Positions 42,099 to 52,816 of a DNA stretch of 64,000 nt are shown here, one piece after another. The stretch's first letter is position 1; the number at the start of each line of letters is the position of its first letter. The position numbers and the translations under genes are program-made. This DNA is from Chaetoceros tenuissimus. Its lineage: Eukaryota; Bacillariophyta; Thalassiosirophyceae; Chaetocerotales; Chaetocerotaceae. The stretch covers positions 1,612,001 to 1,676,000 of the forward strand of contig BLLK01000062.1 of assembly GCA_021927905.1 (NCBI GenBank). Reading direction: 5' to 3'. The notes under the pieces were generated by a model that made no database searches, was not told the origin of the DNA, and was given only the letters and a program-made list of their open reading frames with translations.

Positions 42099-44617
42099 TT
42101 ACCTTACACGATTTGCTACTTTGCGTGCACTCAATTTAAATACAACATCTTCAATGTTGAACTCTACTTCCTCAAAGGATCTTCCAACAATCCATTTTGG
42201 GTCTCCTCTAGCCGGAATTGTGTCTTTAGTTGACATATTCTCCTTTTCACGAAATCTTCTTCTCAATGCCTTCTCAAACTTATCTACATTTTCCCTTGTA
42301 CATTCTTCTCCATTCTCCTCTACCAAGAACCTTGCTGCCTTTGCAAAATATGGAAACGATTGCATTTCCCCAACCTTTGTCAGCTTTCCCTCTCCAGTTA
42401 CCCAAGACAGTTCCACTTCTTGCACCACAACTGTTTCATATTTTATATGTTGACAGAGCCTAGGAAAATCTTCGTTTGATTCAACAGTTCGTACAAAGAA
42501 TGTTTCATCTCCACGCTTAATTACCCCACGATAACACTTGTACCTGGTCAAATGCTTTTGGACGAGCTGAGGAGTTGTTTCCAAAAACCTAGCTAAAGCT
42601 GAAATTGAAGAATACAATACAAATGTCGCACCATCTTGATGCGTTTCGTCGTCCTTCAATTGAATGCACTCACAAGGAATCATTGTAAAGTCTGCAAAAC
42701 TAAAGTAATCACGAACTCGATGGTAATCACGCTCCACAGCTGCTTCATCCTTCCAATCTTCTCCTTTCAGAAAAAGAATGCTCTTGACATACACTCTGAC
42801 AAAAAGATCAATTGCGTTTTCTAGTGGAAAGTAGAAAAATGCAGCCGTATGCAAACAAGATTCAAAATGGACTCGAGCATGCTGTAGAAGGTCATCACCA
42901 AAGAACGCTAAAACGTAATACTTGACATGGTTTCCTCATCCAATCATGAGGAGTTCAAATTTAAATTCCTCTGCAAGAAGCCAATAGAACATAGGAATAG
43001 CAGCACGGTAAGCCAGCATAACTTTCTTCCAATCAGCTTTTGATCCTTTCCAATCCATCGGTGTGTCTGGTATCGTGTCACAAGTCTCTTCCTTACTCAT
43101 TTTGTCACCGCCCTTTTCGTTATAGGTTTTGGTATCGTGTCTACCAGGCACCATTTCAGTCTTGGCCGTGTTGAGAAGAGGACAGTGCTCAATACATTGC
43201 TGACAAACTCCGGCCAGTACAAATACAGCAAAAAAACATTGGTAATGGAGCCAAAATGTGGGACTGGTAAACATGAGACCTGCAGCAACAATTTTCATGC
43301 AGAAACCTGAAAAGCTAAAAGAGGAGATTGGAACATAATGCCATATTGAGACTAGCAGTCTACCAGGTTTCTCGAGATCAATAATACCAGATCGAAAATA
43401 GGATAAAAATCCCTGCTTCACTGGTGGATACATTACTGCGGCTTCCTGAAGATCATCCCAAATTGACCCAACAATGAGTGGGTAGTTTTTTACTCCTCTT
43501 TCGAAGACTTCCTCCACAATGTTCCAAGCTTCTTCTGCTAGTCGTTCTTGGTATTGTTGGAATCTCTTTGGAATCTCAGCAATTCCTCGAGCAATTCCAT
43601 GAGCAATTCCACAAACAGTAGTAGTAAACTGTTCAAGAGAGTCACGACCAAGAGCTTTGACAGAATCCCAAAAGCGATAGGATGGATTAGAAGGCGCAGA
43701 TGGTGATGGCGATGATGGAGGTGGTGAAGCATTTGTAGTAGGGGATGGACTAGAAGGCACAGGTGGTGATGGAGATGATGGAAGTGGTGATGCATTTGTA
43801 GTATTTGAAGTGTTTGGAAATAACTCCTCTGCATCAGAGAATGTCTCCTGTACGGTTTCTTCTTCAATGACATCTTCAACTATTGGCTGTTGAGCTGGCA
43901 AAGCTGGTGATGGAGAAGGCACTGATAGTCCGGAAAGACTAGAAAGCGTAAATTGTGATGAAGATGAAGAAGGTAAGGTGTAAGTATCAATGTATACTTC
44001 AAAAATAAGAAAAGATGAAAGGAAACTTACAAGCCAGCTCCGTCATTGGACGGTTGCTCTAAAGCATCCGAAAATACATCATCAAATTGCTCTAAAGCAT
44101 CTGAATACTCATCCAACTCATTGGATTGATCTCTGCTTTCTTCTTCAGAGACCCCTTCAGCTATAGATTGAGGAGCAGAGGAGATAGCGGTTGGTCCTGA
44201 AAGACTAGATGGTGCAGAAGGTGGTGAAGGTGGTGCAGGATCCTCGTCCTCCTCAATAGGAATCTTTGTCAGTAAAACACTAGCATTCCTTTTTCCTTCT
44301 TTACCTCTAGGTAGTGTTGCTTCAATCCCATACGGATTGCCGATTTGGAACTTCTTCGTAAGTTTGGTCACATCTCTCTTTGTACAGTCATCATCAAGAA
44401 CGAGTCTGATGTTTTCCTTGTCACTCGATAAGAATCTATTGATGTCCCCTTCAAATCGTTCATCACGAGGGAAGGATTCGTCCCGTTTCCATGATGTCTT
44501 AGCTTTCTTAGAAGTAGAGCTAGCACTTGATGAAGAATCACCATTCCTTTTCTTACGAACTATCCTTTTCGAAACAGGGGATACAGCTGCTGCATTTTGT
44601 GCTTTGAATGTTTGATT
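42099..44617 (-). pseudogene. Interrupted multi-exon gene with one in-frame TGA, unknown function
   Basis: Reading leftward, exon 44617-44031 joins through a 92-nt intron to 43938-42936, where TGA ends the frame. The same frame then stays open from 42935 to 42099, another 278 codons. The first exon begins at an acceptor and has no in-frame ATG, and no upstream exon with a start could be fitted. The protein would have a basic part (KRIVRKKRNG), acidic repeats (SLSGPTAISS/SLSGLSVPSP followed by Glu-rich stretches), two Pro/Ser blocks, a hydrophobic segment (KIVAAGLMFTSPTFWLHY, FFAVFVLAGVCQQC), and after the TGA a soluble part (SSISALARFLETTPQLVQKHL). Nonsense decay is the simplest reading; selenocysteine or read-through is possible but has no direct support. 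Confidence 0.55.
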
Positions 44618-45199
44618 CTAACGCAAGCAATGAATACTGTTAGTGAAACGAAATAGAGGATTCAATTCAAATCTTAACGAAAAGGACTTACTATTAGAAG
44701 GACTAGATGGGCTTGAATAGTTCAATGGAATTGATTTGATTTGAATTGATTCGATTCAATCTGTAAAAGTAGTGATTAAAATTTTGCGGTTCGCAATTTA
44801 TGAGCAGAGAGAGTGAAGTAAAAAGTGAGCTAAAGCAAAGAAAGTAAAAATTCAAATTTGAATTAAAAAAAAACTTGTAGCATACAATAGTGATCAGACA
44901 ACGAGCATCGCTGAACAGGTGACTTACCACAGGTTTCTAGATTGAGTTGATAGAGTGTAGTTGGCTCCTCGACGATATAATACACGGAGTTGATAGAGTG
45001 TTGTTGGCAATGCTCTTTTGAAATGATGAGAGTAGAGTTGCAGCCATCACTGAAAAAGAGAATAAAGCGAAGCTCGGTGGAAAGTTCAGTCCCATGTTTT
45101 TTTCAAATGGCCTTAACCATTCAAACCGTTCATTAACGTCCTTGACATACATTACAAAATGTGACTAGAAAAATAAGAGTAAAGAATCAATCGAATCAG
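44618..45199. other. Gap with possible unresolved 5' exons
   Basis: This 582-base stretch contains several plausible donor and acceptor sites on the minus strand (for example donors near 44690 and 44930, acceptors near 44760 and 45050). They look like 5' exons of the interrupted gene at 42.1-44.6 kb. Every combination I tried meets a stop in frame. A repeat-like ATTGATT(T)GA run lies at 44725-44760. Confidence 0.35.
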
Positions 45200-46557
45200 C
45201 TAGGCAAAATTACATACAGCTTTGTGGTTGGCAGCAAGAACAGGCAATGACAAAATGGTCAAGGTGCTTATTTGACGCTGGAGCTGATGCATCTATACGA
45301 AATAATGAGGGCATGACACCACAAGACACTGCTGAAAAGTACAAAAAGGAAAAAGTAATCAGATGAGAGTGTCGTTCCTCTCCATCTGAAGAGACCAGTT
45401 AAGGTTGCGTCGATTTTTGCCTACCCAGCAGTAATGAAATTGATTCAGGAAGCAGGGAAACAAAATGATTCAAACCAAATTCAAATGCCAATCCATACTG
45501 CTCAAATAAACAAAGTTCAGAGACATGAAGTTGGTAGCTTGAATCCTACGAGGAGACCTAGTGTGAGCTGTGGTCCGCCTATTCTAAGAGATGAGAGTGC
45601 AGTCCAAAATGATTGCAACTATTCATATCTTGACAAGCCAACATCTAGTATTGACAACCGACGCAATACTCTACAAGTCCCAAATAAGAACGAACTTATT
45701 AAGCCAAAGAGAGGAATTGCAAGTTCTTGGTCTTGGAAGAGTTCGAAAAGTGAAGCGAGTCAAGATGAAGACGCAGCAAAGAAGGGAGAAGCAGAGGGGT
45801 TGAGTAAAGAAGAACTTTTTGAATGGTTTCGCTATTGCCGTGAAGGGGATAAGATTGTCTGTAAACAAAGAAGAAGTTCGATAAACTATGAACAAAAGAG
45901 ACTACCTATGATCCCTCAAGAGATAGACATTTGATGGAAGAAATTTCCATTGAAGCAAAAAGTGAAGAGGAATACAAAGAATCCTACCATGAGCAGAATA
46001 CAGCCGCATTGATCCAAACTGCTGCACGACTAATCGAGAGTCGCAACGTTGCGGATGGGCTCACCTTTCCACTACCTGAACAAATATTGAAAATAGTTAG
46101 ACTTCTAGCAGGAAATGATAGGTGCTGCGATTGTGGAAGCAGCGCTAAACTGACCTTTGCTTCGGTTGACCATGGTCAAATTCTTTGTGACACTTGCGCT
46201 TTCCATCACATTATAAGTGGACGAGATGATTATGTAAAAAGTCTTGAAACCGATTTTGACTGGAAGTATGAAGAAGTAATTAAATTGTTGATGGGTGGAA
46301 ATGAAGTATTCTGTGCGAAAATATACGGAACGGGGAATGGTAGAAAGCATCCATTAAGTAAGCAAGAGAGGCAATCTCTCTATGAATCATCGAGAGCTAT
46401 AGCTCATAAAATCTCTTTGTCACGGATTGCAAAAGCTGTTCCGAAAACATTTGTAGTTCGAGCAGCATTCAATTCAATTAAAATTCTATTTAATAAGTTT
46501 ATAGGTTTCCCTACTGTATTATTTTTTATCGAGAAAGTTTCAGTATTTTGTTGTTGA
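45200..46557 (+). pseudogene. Decayed ankyrin-repeat / ArfGAP-like gene
   Basis: Three pieces in different frames read as one protein in order. The first (about 45210-45370) is an ankyrin unit: LWLAARTGNDKMVKVLI, then DAGADASIRNNEGMTPQDTA after a shift of one base. The second (45434-45934 and just upstream) gives FAYPAVMKLIQEAG and an Arg/Ser-rich stretch with RRPSVSC, NRRNTL and KQRRSSINY. The third (45934-46557) is an ArfGAP finger: CCDCGSSAKLTFASVDHGQILCDTC, followed by KSLETDFDWKYEEVIKLLMGGNEVF. The second and third pieces meet in an overlapping TGATG. Its end overlaps the stop of the convergent kinase gene. Domains suggest an ankyrin-ArfGAP regulator that has lost function, though undetected introns cannot be excluded. 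Confidence 0.6.
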
Positions 46558-49500
46558 TGGCCCCTCAACTCTTTCTGTGATTCTAGTTAGAGGTTTCTGA
46601 ACTGCTGTCAAAAAGAGTGATTCTCGTTCTTCTTTCTCTGGTATAGGAGCATCCATTCTGTCAGTATAACATGAACTGACAATTTTAGAAATCTCGTAAG
46701 CCTGTGGCTGTGGAGCCCAAATTGAGCTGAACTGGCGTCGGGACCATCTAGCATCAATTGAAGATGGGCTGACTTTACCAGCGTCTAAGCGGTGAGGTGT
46801 TCTTGTATGAAATGAAAAAACGTCTTGCCCCTGGAAGAAATCGTCTAATGCAATATTTGACATGTTTGGTCTCTCACTCGGAATTTTTGTCAATAGCCGT
46901 CTGATGAGATGTTTTGAATGCTGACTAAAGTAAGAAGCACCTGATCGTTCGAGAAAAAAGTCATCATCAGCAGACTCTGAAGATGAAAGCTCAAATGTAA
47001 CAATTCTCTGTCTCGTCGACATTTCGTTAGTATCCAATAGAGGAGGTCTACCAGAAAGACATTGGAAAAGCACGCAACCAAGGGCCCAACTATCTGCAGC
47101 CTTTGTTGGAATACTACCTAATACTACCTCTGGAGGTAGAAAGGCGGTTGTTCCTTCAACTCTTATATCGTCATTATCGTCATCTTCGTCATCTACATCA
47201 TCGAAAGATTTACTGTCAATGCTCATATCATCAGTGCTCTTTACAGTCTTTCTTATTGCTCGCCAATCACCATCTCTTAGTGACTTTAGGTTTGTGCATG
47301 TCTTTCGGACTAGATCCCTAGCTTTTTTTGTGATGGGACGACAACCACCAAAGTCTGTGACCTTAACATGGCCGATTTCAGTAATGAGAATATTTTCAGG
47401 CTTCAAATCTCCATAAACTAAACCTAGCTCGTGTATGTAATGGAGTGCCGAGATTACCTCTCCAATTACAAATCTTGTTGAATCTTCATCTAAAGATCCA
47501 TTTCGTTTCAGAAGAGTGTGAAGATCTCCACCACTGGCATACTCTAATACCAAATATGCCCCGTCTTTGAATCGAAATGAAGAAATTAGTCTAGCTACAC
47601 AAGGGTGTCCAATAATTCTGAGAATCGCTACTTCTCTATTGATTGACTTCTCATATCCTAACTCTTCAATTTTTTGAGTACTAACAACCTTACATGCAAA
47701 TTCAGGCCAATGGCTCCGTGTCTTTCCTTTTGTTATTTGGCGTGCGTACTTCACCGTTGAGAATGCACCAGTTCCAAGAGTGTCACCAAAGACAAGATCG
47801 TGAAACTTCAAGTCTGGGAGGAGTACTGGACTTTCTCGCGCTTGTGCTTTCGCCCAACTACTTATGCCATCTTCTGACTCCCCTTCCGACTCGGAAGTTG
47901 ATGGCTTCAATTTCTCAATATACTTTCTGATTCTAGTAAGACTATTTTCATTATCAGTATTGGAATGATTCTCGTCAAGCCGCGAACTCGTTGTGCTCGA
48001 ACTTGATCCTTTTCTTTTTAGTGATGGAAGTCCATTGTGTCGCGGTTCAGATGCGATTGGCATCAGCCTGCCAGATGCTTTGGTTTTTTGTGGGGGGTTG
48101 CTTTTTATTGCCCATGGTGCAATTCCTGTAACAGTTAATGGTGGTTGAGCGGAACTATTCTTGAAATTCTTTGGTACCCTTGGCATTGGGGGTGGCATTT
48201 GATGTGATGAGTCATCCTCGTTATCTGAGGCATTTTTTCTAACTGAGCCCAAGATCTGTGTTGGTGGTTTCCAACTCCCCATGGAATTTTTTATAGAAAT
48301 CATACTTGCAGTTGGTGCCTCCTCATGATGATTTACAATAATAGATGGAGTGGAGGGTTTGCTATTGGAAGGACTTTGACGCGATTTATTAGGTCCAGAA
48401 GCTTCAAACAAAAATAGTTTCTGGCAACTCTCTTCAAAAAGGACTTTGTCAAAAGATTCTAGTTCTCGCAAGACCAATAGTGTCATTTTCCTTACAGTTG
48501 GATTCCATGGTACTTCCATCCCAGCGTCGACTCTACATAGAGCTCTAAGTAAGGGAGTGATAACTGTGGACAAGTTGGACTTCACTAAGTTTTTGAATGA
48601 TTCATTTTTGAAAAACTCTAATGCTCGTTCAGAAGACCTGGAATTATCAGATGAAATACAGGTACAAAGTCTCAACACTAAAGGCAGTATCACATCTGAT
48701 AACTGCGAGTTAGTGCCATCTGCGTCCAAAAGCCCAATATATGTATCAATTTCATGCAAAAGTAAAACGAGTTTCGGCGTATTTGCTCTCCTTGATCCTC
48801 CATTCTGTCTTTGACCTTCGAAAGGCCAAACATCCGGATGCAGTATATATTGTATGACTTCTGCTATCAGATTCTTATCGATTGTCACTATTGCTCCTAT
48901 GCACTGTACTAGAGTTTTGTGATAAAGACTCAAAAGTGGTTGCTGATCACGCCACAAGATAATACCGGATGGTTTATGCAAAGGTAATAGCACATTTCGA
49001 AATAGATGACAATAAGATTCAGCAAGTGCACAAGTACCATTGCTTGTATTTGCTTGTGGAATACCCTTCAATATTCTCAAAATTATTTTCAGAATTGAGT
49101 CCACAAATGCCGCACCAGTATTTTCTTGGCCAAGATGCATACTATTTAGTCCAGAACCTCTACTTGTGCTATGAACCAAGGAAAAGGTATGAAGTAAGCT
49201 TCCCATTCTTAACCTTGACTTTGTTCGGATGTTGTAGTCGCCGCGCTCGTAGACCATGGCAGTAATGCGTTCAAGTGATGCTATGTGTCTTCTTAATTCT
49301 TCTTCCAATCTTTCTTGGTATGCTTCAGTTTTCTTCATATGCTCAATTTTCAACGAAGTGGACCTTGCATCATTTGTTATGTGTGGTGCACTTGCACGAA
49401 AAAGCCGTGTCATGGTATGAACATGATTTTCTAGCTGCGGTAATGCAGCAAGATGTTTGAAAATAGAGTTTAGGAGTGGCACTGACTTTTGTGGTGTTCG

Positions 49501-50268
49501 AACGCCTTCTTCAGATGATGTGGAATAATTTATTATAACGTGAGAACTTCCCTCGGTATAATGTAGAAGTAGATCTAGAAATGACACTTGATCATTTTCC
49601 TCTAAAGCACCATCTGGACCGAGATTTAAACTATATCTCTTCTTTTCAGTCCCATTTACATTCAAGTCCATCAAAACTGTCAAAATATGTGTGATTCGAA
49701 CTGCGTCAATACTTTGGAACAATGAATAGTTTTCTCTCGGATGTCCATCATCATAGTCATTATCCTTTTGAATTTCTGCCCGATAAGGCCCAGATGCTGT
49801 TGAGAATGCGCAGACAATCATTTGACCAACACATCGATAGAATTCATCAGTGAAAGGTGCATAATCTTCCAAACATGGTAAAATACTTCCAATCTCTTTC
49901 ATTTCAACGTTTGATAGGGGAGGAACCCAAAAGTCTTGCGACTTCTCATTTGACCTTAAGCCTATATTATCACTCCGATTGCTGGTACCAAAATAATTCG
50001 TTGTGTCTGTACATGTTAGCAAATTAGAAATCTTCTCGTTCCGTTTTTCTGTATCCGGAGATATCTTCATGACAACTTGATGATCGATGTCCAAAATTTT
50101 TTCAATAGCTCCTAGATAGGGCTGATCCAAGTTATCATAGCAAGATTCAGGCAACTCAGATTGAAGTCCATGACATGCAGATAACACTTTTTCTGCCAAA
50201 AAATCAAGCCTTGAGTTTGGCTTCAGATCATCTGTATGAGCCGAACACTCATTCATTGGAGAGTCCAT
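46540..50268 (-). CDS. PDK1-like AGC protein kinase with long N-terminal region
   Basis: A single-exon 1242-aa protein. The kinase domain (about 825-1150) starts at FHDLVFGDTLGTGAFSTVKYAR (glycine loop). It has FACKVVSTQKI (ATP Lys), LVYGDLKPENILI (catalytic loop, with Tyr-Gly in place of the usual His-Arg) and VKVTDFGGCRP (DFG). An acidic insertion (DDVDDEDDDNDD) precedes the activation segment VEGTTAFLPPEVVLG. The overall order matches PDK1-type kinases. The 820-residue N-terminal region is helical and Ser-rich, without a recognised domain; it may be an alpha-solenoid. No PH domain is seen C-terminal to the kinase. The last 18 bases overlap the end of the decayed gene on the other strand. 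Confidence 0.85.
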   Translation of the reverse strand: MDSPMNECSAHTDDLKPNSRLDFLAEKVLSACHGLQSELPESCYDNLDQPYLGAIEKILDIDHQVVMKISPDTEKRNEKISNLLTCTDTTNYFGTSNRSDNIGLRSNEKSQDFWVPPLSNVEMKEIGSILPCLEDYAPFTDEFYRCVGQMIVCAFSTASGPYRAEIQKDNDYDDGHPRENYSLFQSIDAVRITHILTVLMDLNVNGTEKKRYSLNLGPDGALEENDQVSFLDLLLHYTEGSSHVIINYSTSSEEGVRTPQKSVPLLNSIFKHLAALPQLENHVHTMTRLFRASAPHITNDARSTSLKIEHMKKTEAYQERLEEELRRHIASLERITAMVYERGDYNIRTKSRLRMGSLLHTFSLVHSTSRGSGLNSMHLGQENTGAAFVDSILKIILRILKGIPQANTSNGTCALAESYCHLFRNVLLPLHKPSGIILWRDQQPLLSLYHKTLVQCIGAIVTIDKNLIAEVIQYILHPDVWPFEGQRQNGGSRRANTPKLVLLLHEIDTYIGLLDADGTNSQLSDVILPLVLRLCTCISSDNSRSSERALEFFKNESFKNLVKSNLSTVITPLLRALCRVDAGMEVPWNPTVRKMTLLVLRELESFDKVLFEESCQKLFLFEASGPNKSRQSPSNSKPSTPSIIVNHHEEAPTASMISIKNSMGSWKPPTQILGSVRKNASDNEDDSSHQMPPPMPRVPKNFKNSSAQPPLTVTGIAPWAIKSNPPQKTKASGRLMPIASEPRHNGLPSLKRKGSSSSTTSSRLDENHSNTDNENSLTRIRKYIEKLKPSTSESEGESEDGISSWAKAQARESPVLLPDLKFHDLVFGDTLGTGAFSTVKYARQITKGKTRSHWPEFACKVVSTQKIEELGYEKSINREVAILRIIGHPCVARLISSFRFKDGAYLVLEYASGGDLHTLLKRNGSLDEDSTRFVIGEVISALHYIHELGLVYGDLKPENILITEIGHVKVTDFGGCRPITKKARDLVRKTCTNLKSLRDGDWRAIRKTVKSTDDMSIDSKSFDDVDDEDDDNDDIRVEGTTAFLPPEVVLGSIPTKAADSWALGCVLFQCLSGRPPLLDTNEMSTRQRIVTFELSSSESADDDFFLERSGASYFSQHSKHLIRRLLTKIPSERPNMSNIALDDFFQGQDVFSFHTRTPHRLDAGKVSPSSIDARWSRRQFSSIWAPQPQAYEISKIVSSCYTDRMDAPIPEKEERESLFLTAVQKPLTRITERVEGPSTTKY

Positions 50269-50740
50269 GGTTTAATTGCGACAAAAAAACACTTTCAACG
50301 AGCTGCGTTCTAGTTGCTGACAAATATGAGACGGTTTATCTCATACATGCAATTATTTGATTTCTTTTTTTGTATTTTCTTCAATTTTGTGTTTGATGTA
50401 CATCACATGAAGTTGTGTGGATTGATGCTTGACGGTTGACGGTTCTTTGAACATATTTAGTTTGCAGTTCAGAAGAGTGTCTATAATATACGTATACGCA
50501 AGGATACTCTAAAAAGGCAATTTTTTTTAGTTTTAATTTCAGCATTTTCATTTCGAGTATATGGTAGAAATTCTAGTAGACCTATATGATAGCCTTAATG
50601 CAGTATAGAATAATTTCAATTCATTTTTATAAAGTGTAGAAGGTATTATTGGTGAACGAAAACATCGCCTTACAAATGAACAGCGAGGCAAAAAAAGAAA
50701 GTTGAGGTTTTACTTTGTGATTCTCCTTTTCGACTGCTAC
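50269..50740. other. 472-base gap between kinase and silaffin-like gene
   Basis: No gene is seen. Both flanking genes run leftward, so this gap should hold the kinase promoter and the 3' UTR of the silaffin-like gene. It is AT-rich. Confidence 0.4.
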
Positions 50741-52154
50741 TCACATCCCACCACTACCACTGCTACTAGAGCCTTTTACTTTTTTCATCTGACCTTTGCC
50801 CTTGCCGTCGCTCAGGCCTTTAGTTGATTTCATATTCTTCTTAGACTTTTTTGCTCTCTTGCCTTTACCATATTTATTTTCTTTAGAACTTCCCTTCGTA
50901 CGTGTCCCTTTGCTTCGACCTTTGGATGACTGACTTTTGGAAACGGACTTGGATGATGTGGAGCTATTCATGTTGCTTATTGTTGGCTGTTTTTGAGAAT
51001 TTGTCCCTTTGGATTTACTTGATGATGGCGATTTCAAAGTACTACCTGCTTCACCGGTTGATGAGTGTTTTTTCGAGAGCGATCCCTTTGACAAATCTGA
51101 ATTGCCAAGTCCTTTGCTTCTAGATGGTCTCTTGGGGCGCGACCCATACTTTCCTTTGGATGATGTGGAGATTCCTTTGAAGGAGGAAGATCCCTTCGAT
51201 AAAGAGTTGCCCTTACTTCTCGAAGGAGCTAGAATAGATCGAGAGGTGCCTTTCCCCTTACTTCTTTCATGAGTGGGACGAGAAGATGATTTAATCCCTT
51301 TGCTTCTTGGTGACTTGGAATAAGGAATCTTATCTCCTTTACTTGTAAGATTGCTTTTGGAAGAGGATCCCTTGGAAATGTTTTTACCATTTTTACTAGA
51401 AGGAGATTTATTGGAATGAGAAGAACCTTTTCCCTTGCTTCTACTATAAGTAGGCATATCGAAAGATGTAGAAGCGACGACAAATCCACTGTTGGCACAT
51501 GATATCTTAATTTCATGAGTGACAGTTTGAGAGTTGTTTAAAACGGAACAGAAATCTTCTGCTTCGTGAATCAGAACTCGTAGGTGATTCCCTGGTGAAA
51601 TGAAGCTATTTTTGGAGACGTCTACTTGTCTGAAAGGAAGATAGTTGTTGAAAGAAGCAATAACCTCTTCTAGCTTCTCTTCAACGTCACCATCATTTTT
51701 GATTGTGTATTCGAAAGAAATGTTACGTTTGCATGGCAACGAAGGATCGCTGTTCAAATAGGTGAGGTAGTTCTTGCATGACGTCTATGTGAAAGTGACC
51801 AAAATTATGGTTAAATGTAGGATGTAAATATGTATAGTTGTTCAAATGGAATAAACTCACCTTTTCTTCATCTAGCAGGAAGCACTTCGCAGAGACACTC
51901 AAGTCGCACTTGGAACCATCGCTATAACTTGAATCACCAAGAACTCTCTTCATGTAGCTAGCTTCCTCTTCAATATTCATTAATGATTTTTCATGGCCGG
52001 TAACAAGCCCAAACTCATTGCTACTCATGATGTTAGCAGCACGATGCTTCCTATCGAAGCGTAAAACTGACTTTGATCTTACTTGCTTCATAGTACAGAA
52101 GATAGCAGTAGAAGCCAAGAGTAAGGAACAGAATGTATTAGAACGATAAATCAT
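50741..52154 (-). CDS. Secreted Ser/Lys-rich silaffin-like protein
   Basis: Exons 52154-51861 and 51784-50741 give 445 aa. A signal peptide (MIYRSNTFCSLLLASTAIFC) leads to an N-terminal domain (about 60-200) with six or more Cys (KCDLSVSAKCFLL, TSCKNYL, LPCKRNISFEYTI, EDFCSVL, KISCANSG) and beta-rich character. From residue about 205 to the end the protein is almost only Ser, Lys, Gly, Arg, Thr and Pro, with repeated RSKGKG, SKGSS, SPSSKNGK and KGKG motifs, ending GSSSSGSGGM. Lys separated by one or two small residues in a Ser-rich context is how silaffins and related silica-forming proteins of diatoms look. A role in silica biomineralisation is inferred from composition and secretion. Confidence 0.7.
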
Positions 52155-52816
52155 GTTGCTTTTGCTGTAGAAAGTACTATCGTTTTATTTATTTGGACAG
52201 AATTATGAGCATATGATTGCCACTTCTGAAATCTGCCCGTTTTATAATTATGAAACCATCGTTGATAGAAGGTTTCAAAATGTGACAGACACTGCAAAGA
52301 GAGGGGGCAGCATATTTGAATTGATGGAGACAGACCTGTTCTTCCACGTTGGAACATTGAGTCTTGTTCGCAAAGAGAGACAATTCAAGAAAATCTCAAG
52401 ATCCAAGGTTTAATTGAAAGAGATACAATTTGAAATCGTAGCAATTCGTAGGAGTAAAAAGAAAAACACTAAGGAAAGTTGAATCTCTTTTTGAAAAATG
52501 CCGTTATCTACTTATCTACGTTTTGTGAGAAGTAATGTGCTGAAATGGAATTCAAATTTATTCATCTCCCTCATCGATGCGGTTATTTCAAGCGTACGTA
52601 GCAAAGATACATAGTACGTACGTAGATGGATCGAGGTCGAACTTCAAGATCGGCCACAACCATCGGCACATCTCCACTTTGTTGGATAGCTAGAAGAGTT
52701 GTTGTAGGTGCCTTATTCACACTACTACAATCAAATATATATTCTAGAAACAATCGACTTCACACTTCAAGAGAGATATCAAATCAGTTTGTGCTGGAAT
52801 CGAATGAAAAGAAAAA
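52155..52816. promoter_or_regulatory. Divergent intergenic region with GTACGTACGTA
   Basis: These 662 bases separate the silaffin-like gene (leftward) from uroporphyrinogen-III synthase (rightward). GTACGTACGTA lies at 52614-52624 and GCGTACGTA at about 52592-52600. A 64-codon frame (52626-52820) overlapping the next start has no support as a gene. Confidence 0.45.

Noticed and set aside
42936-42938. TGA as a selenocysteine codon
   Set aside because: No conserved redox context and no recognisable selenocysteine insertion element were found by eye; the gene also lacks a start, which favours decay.
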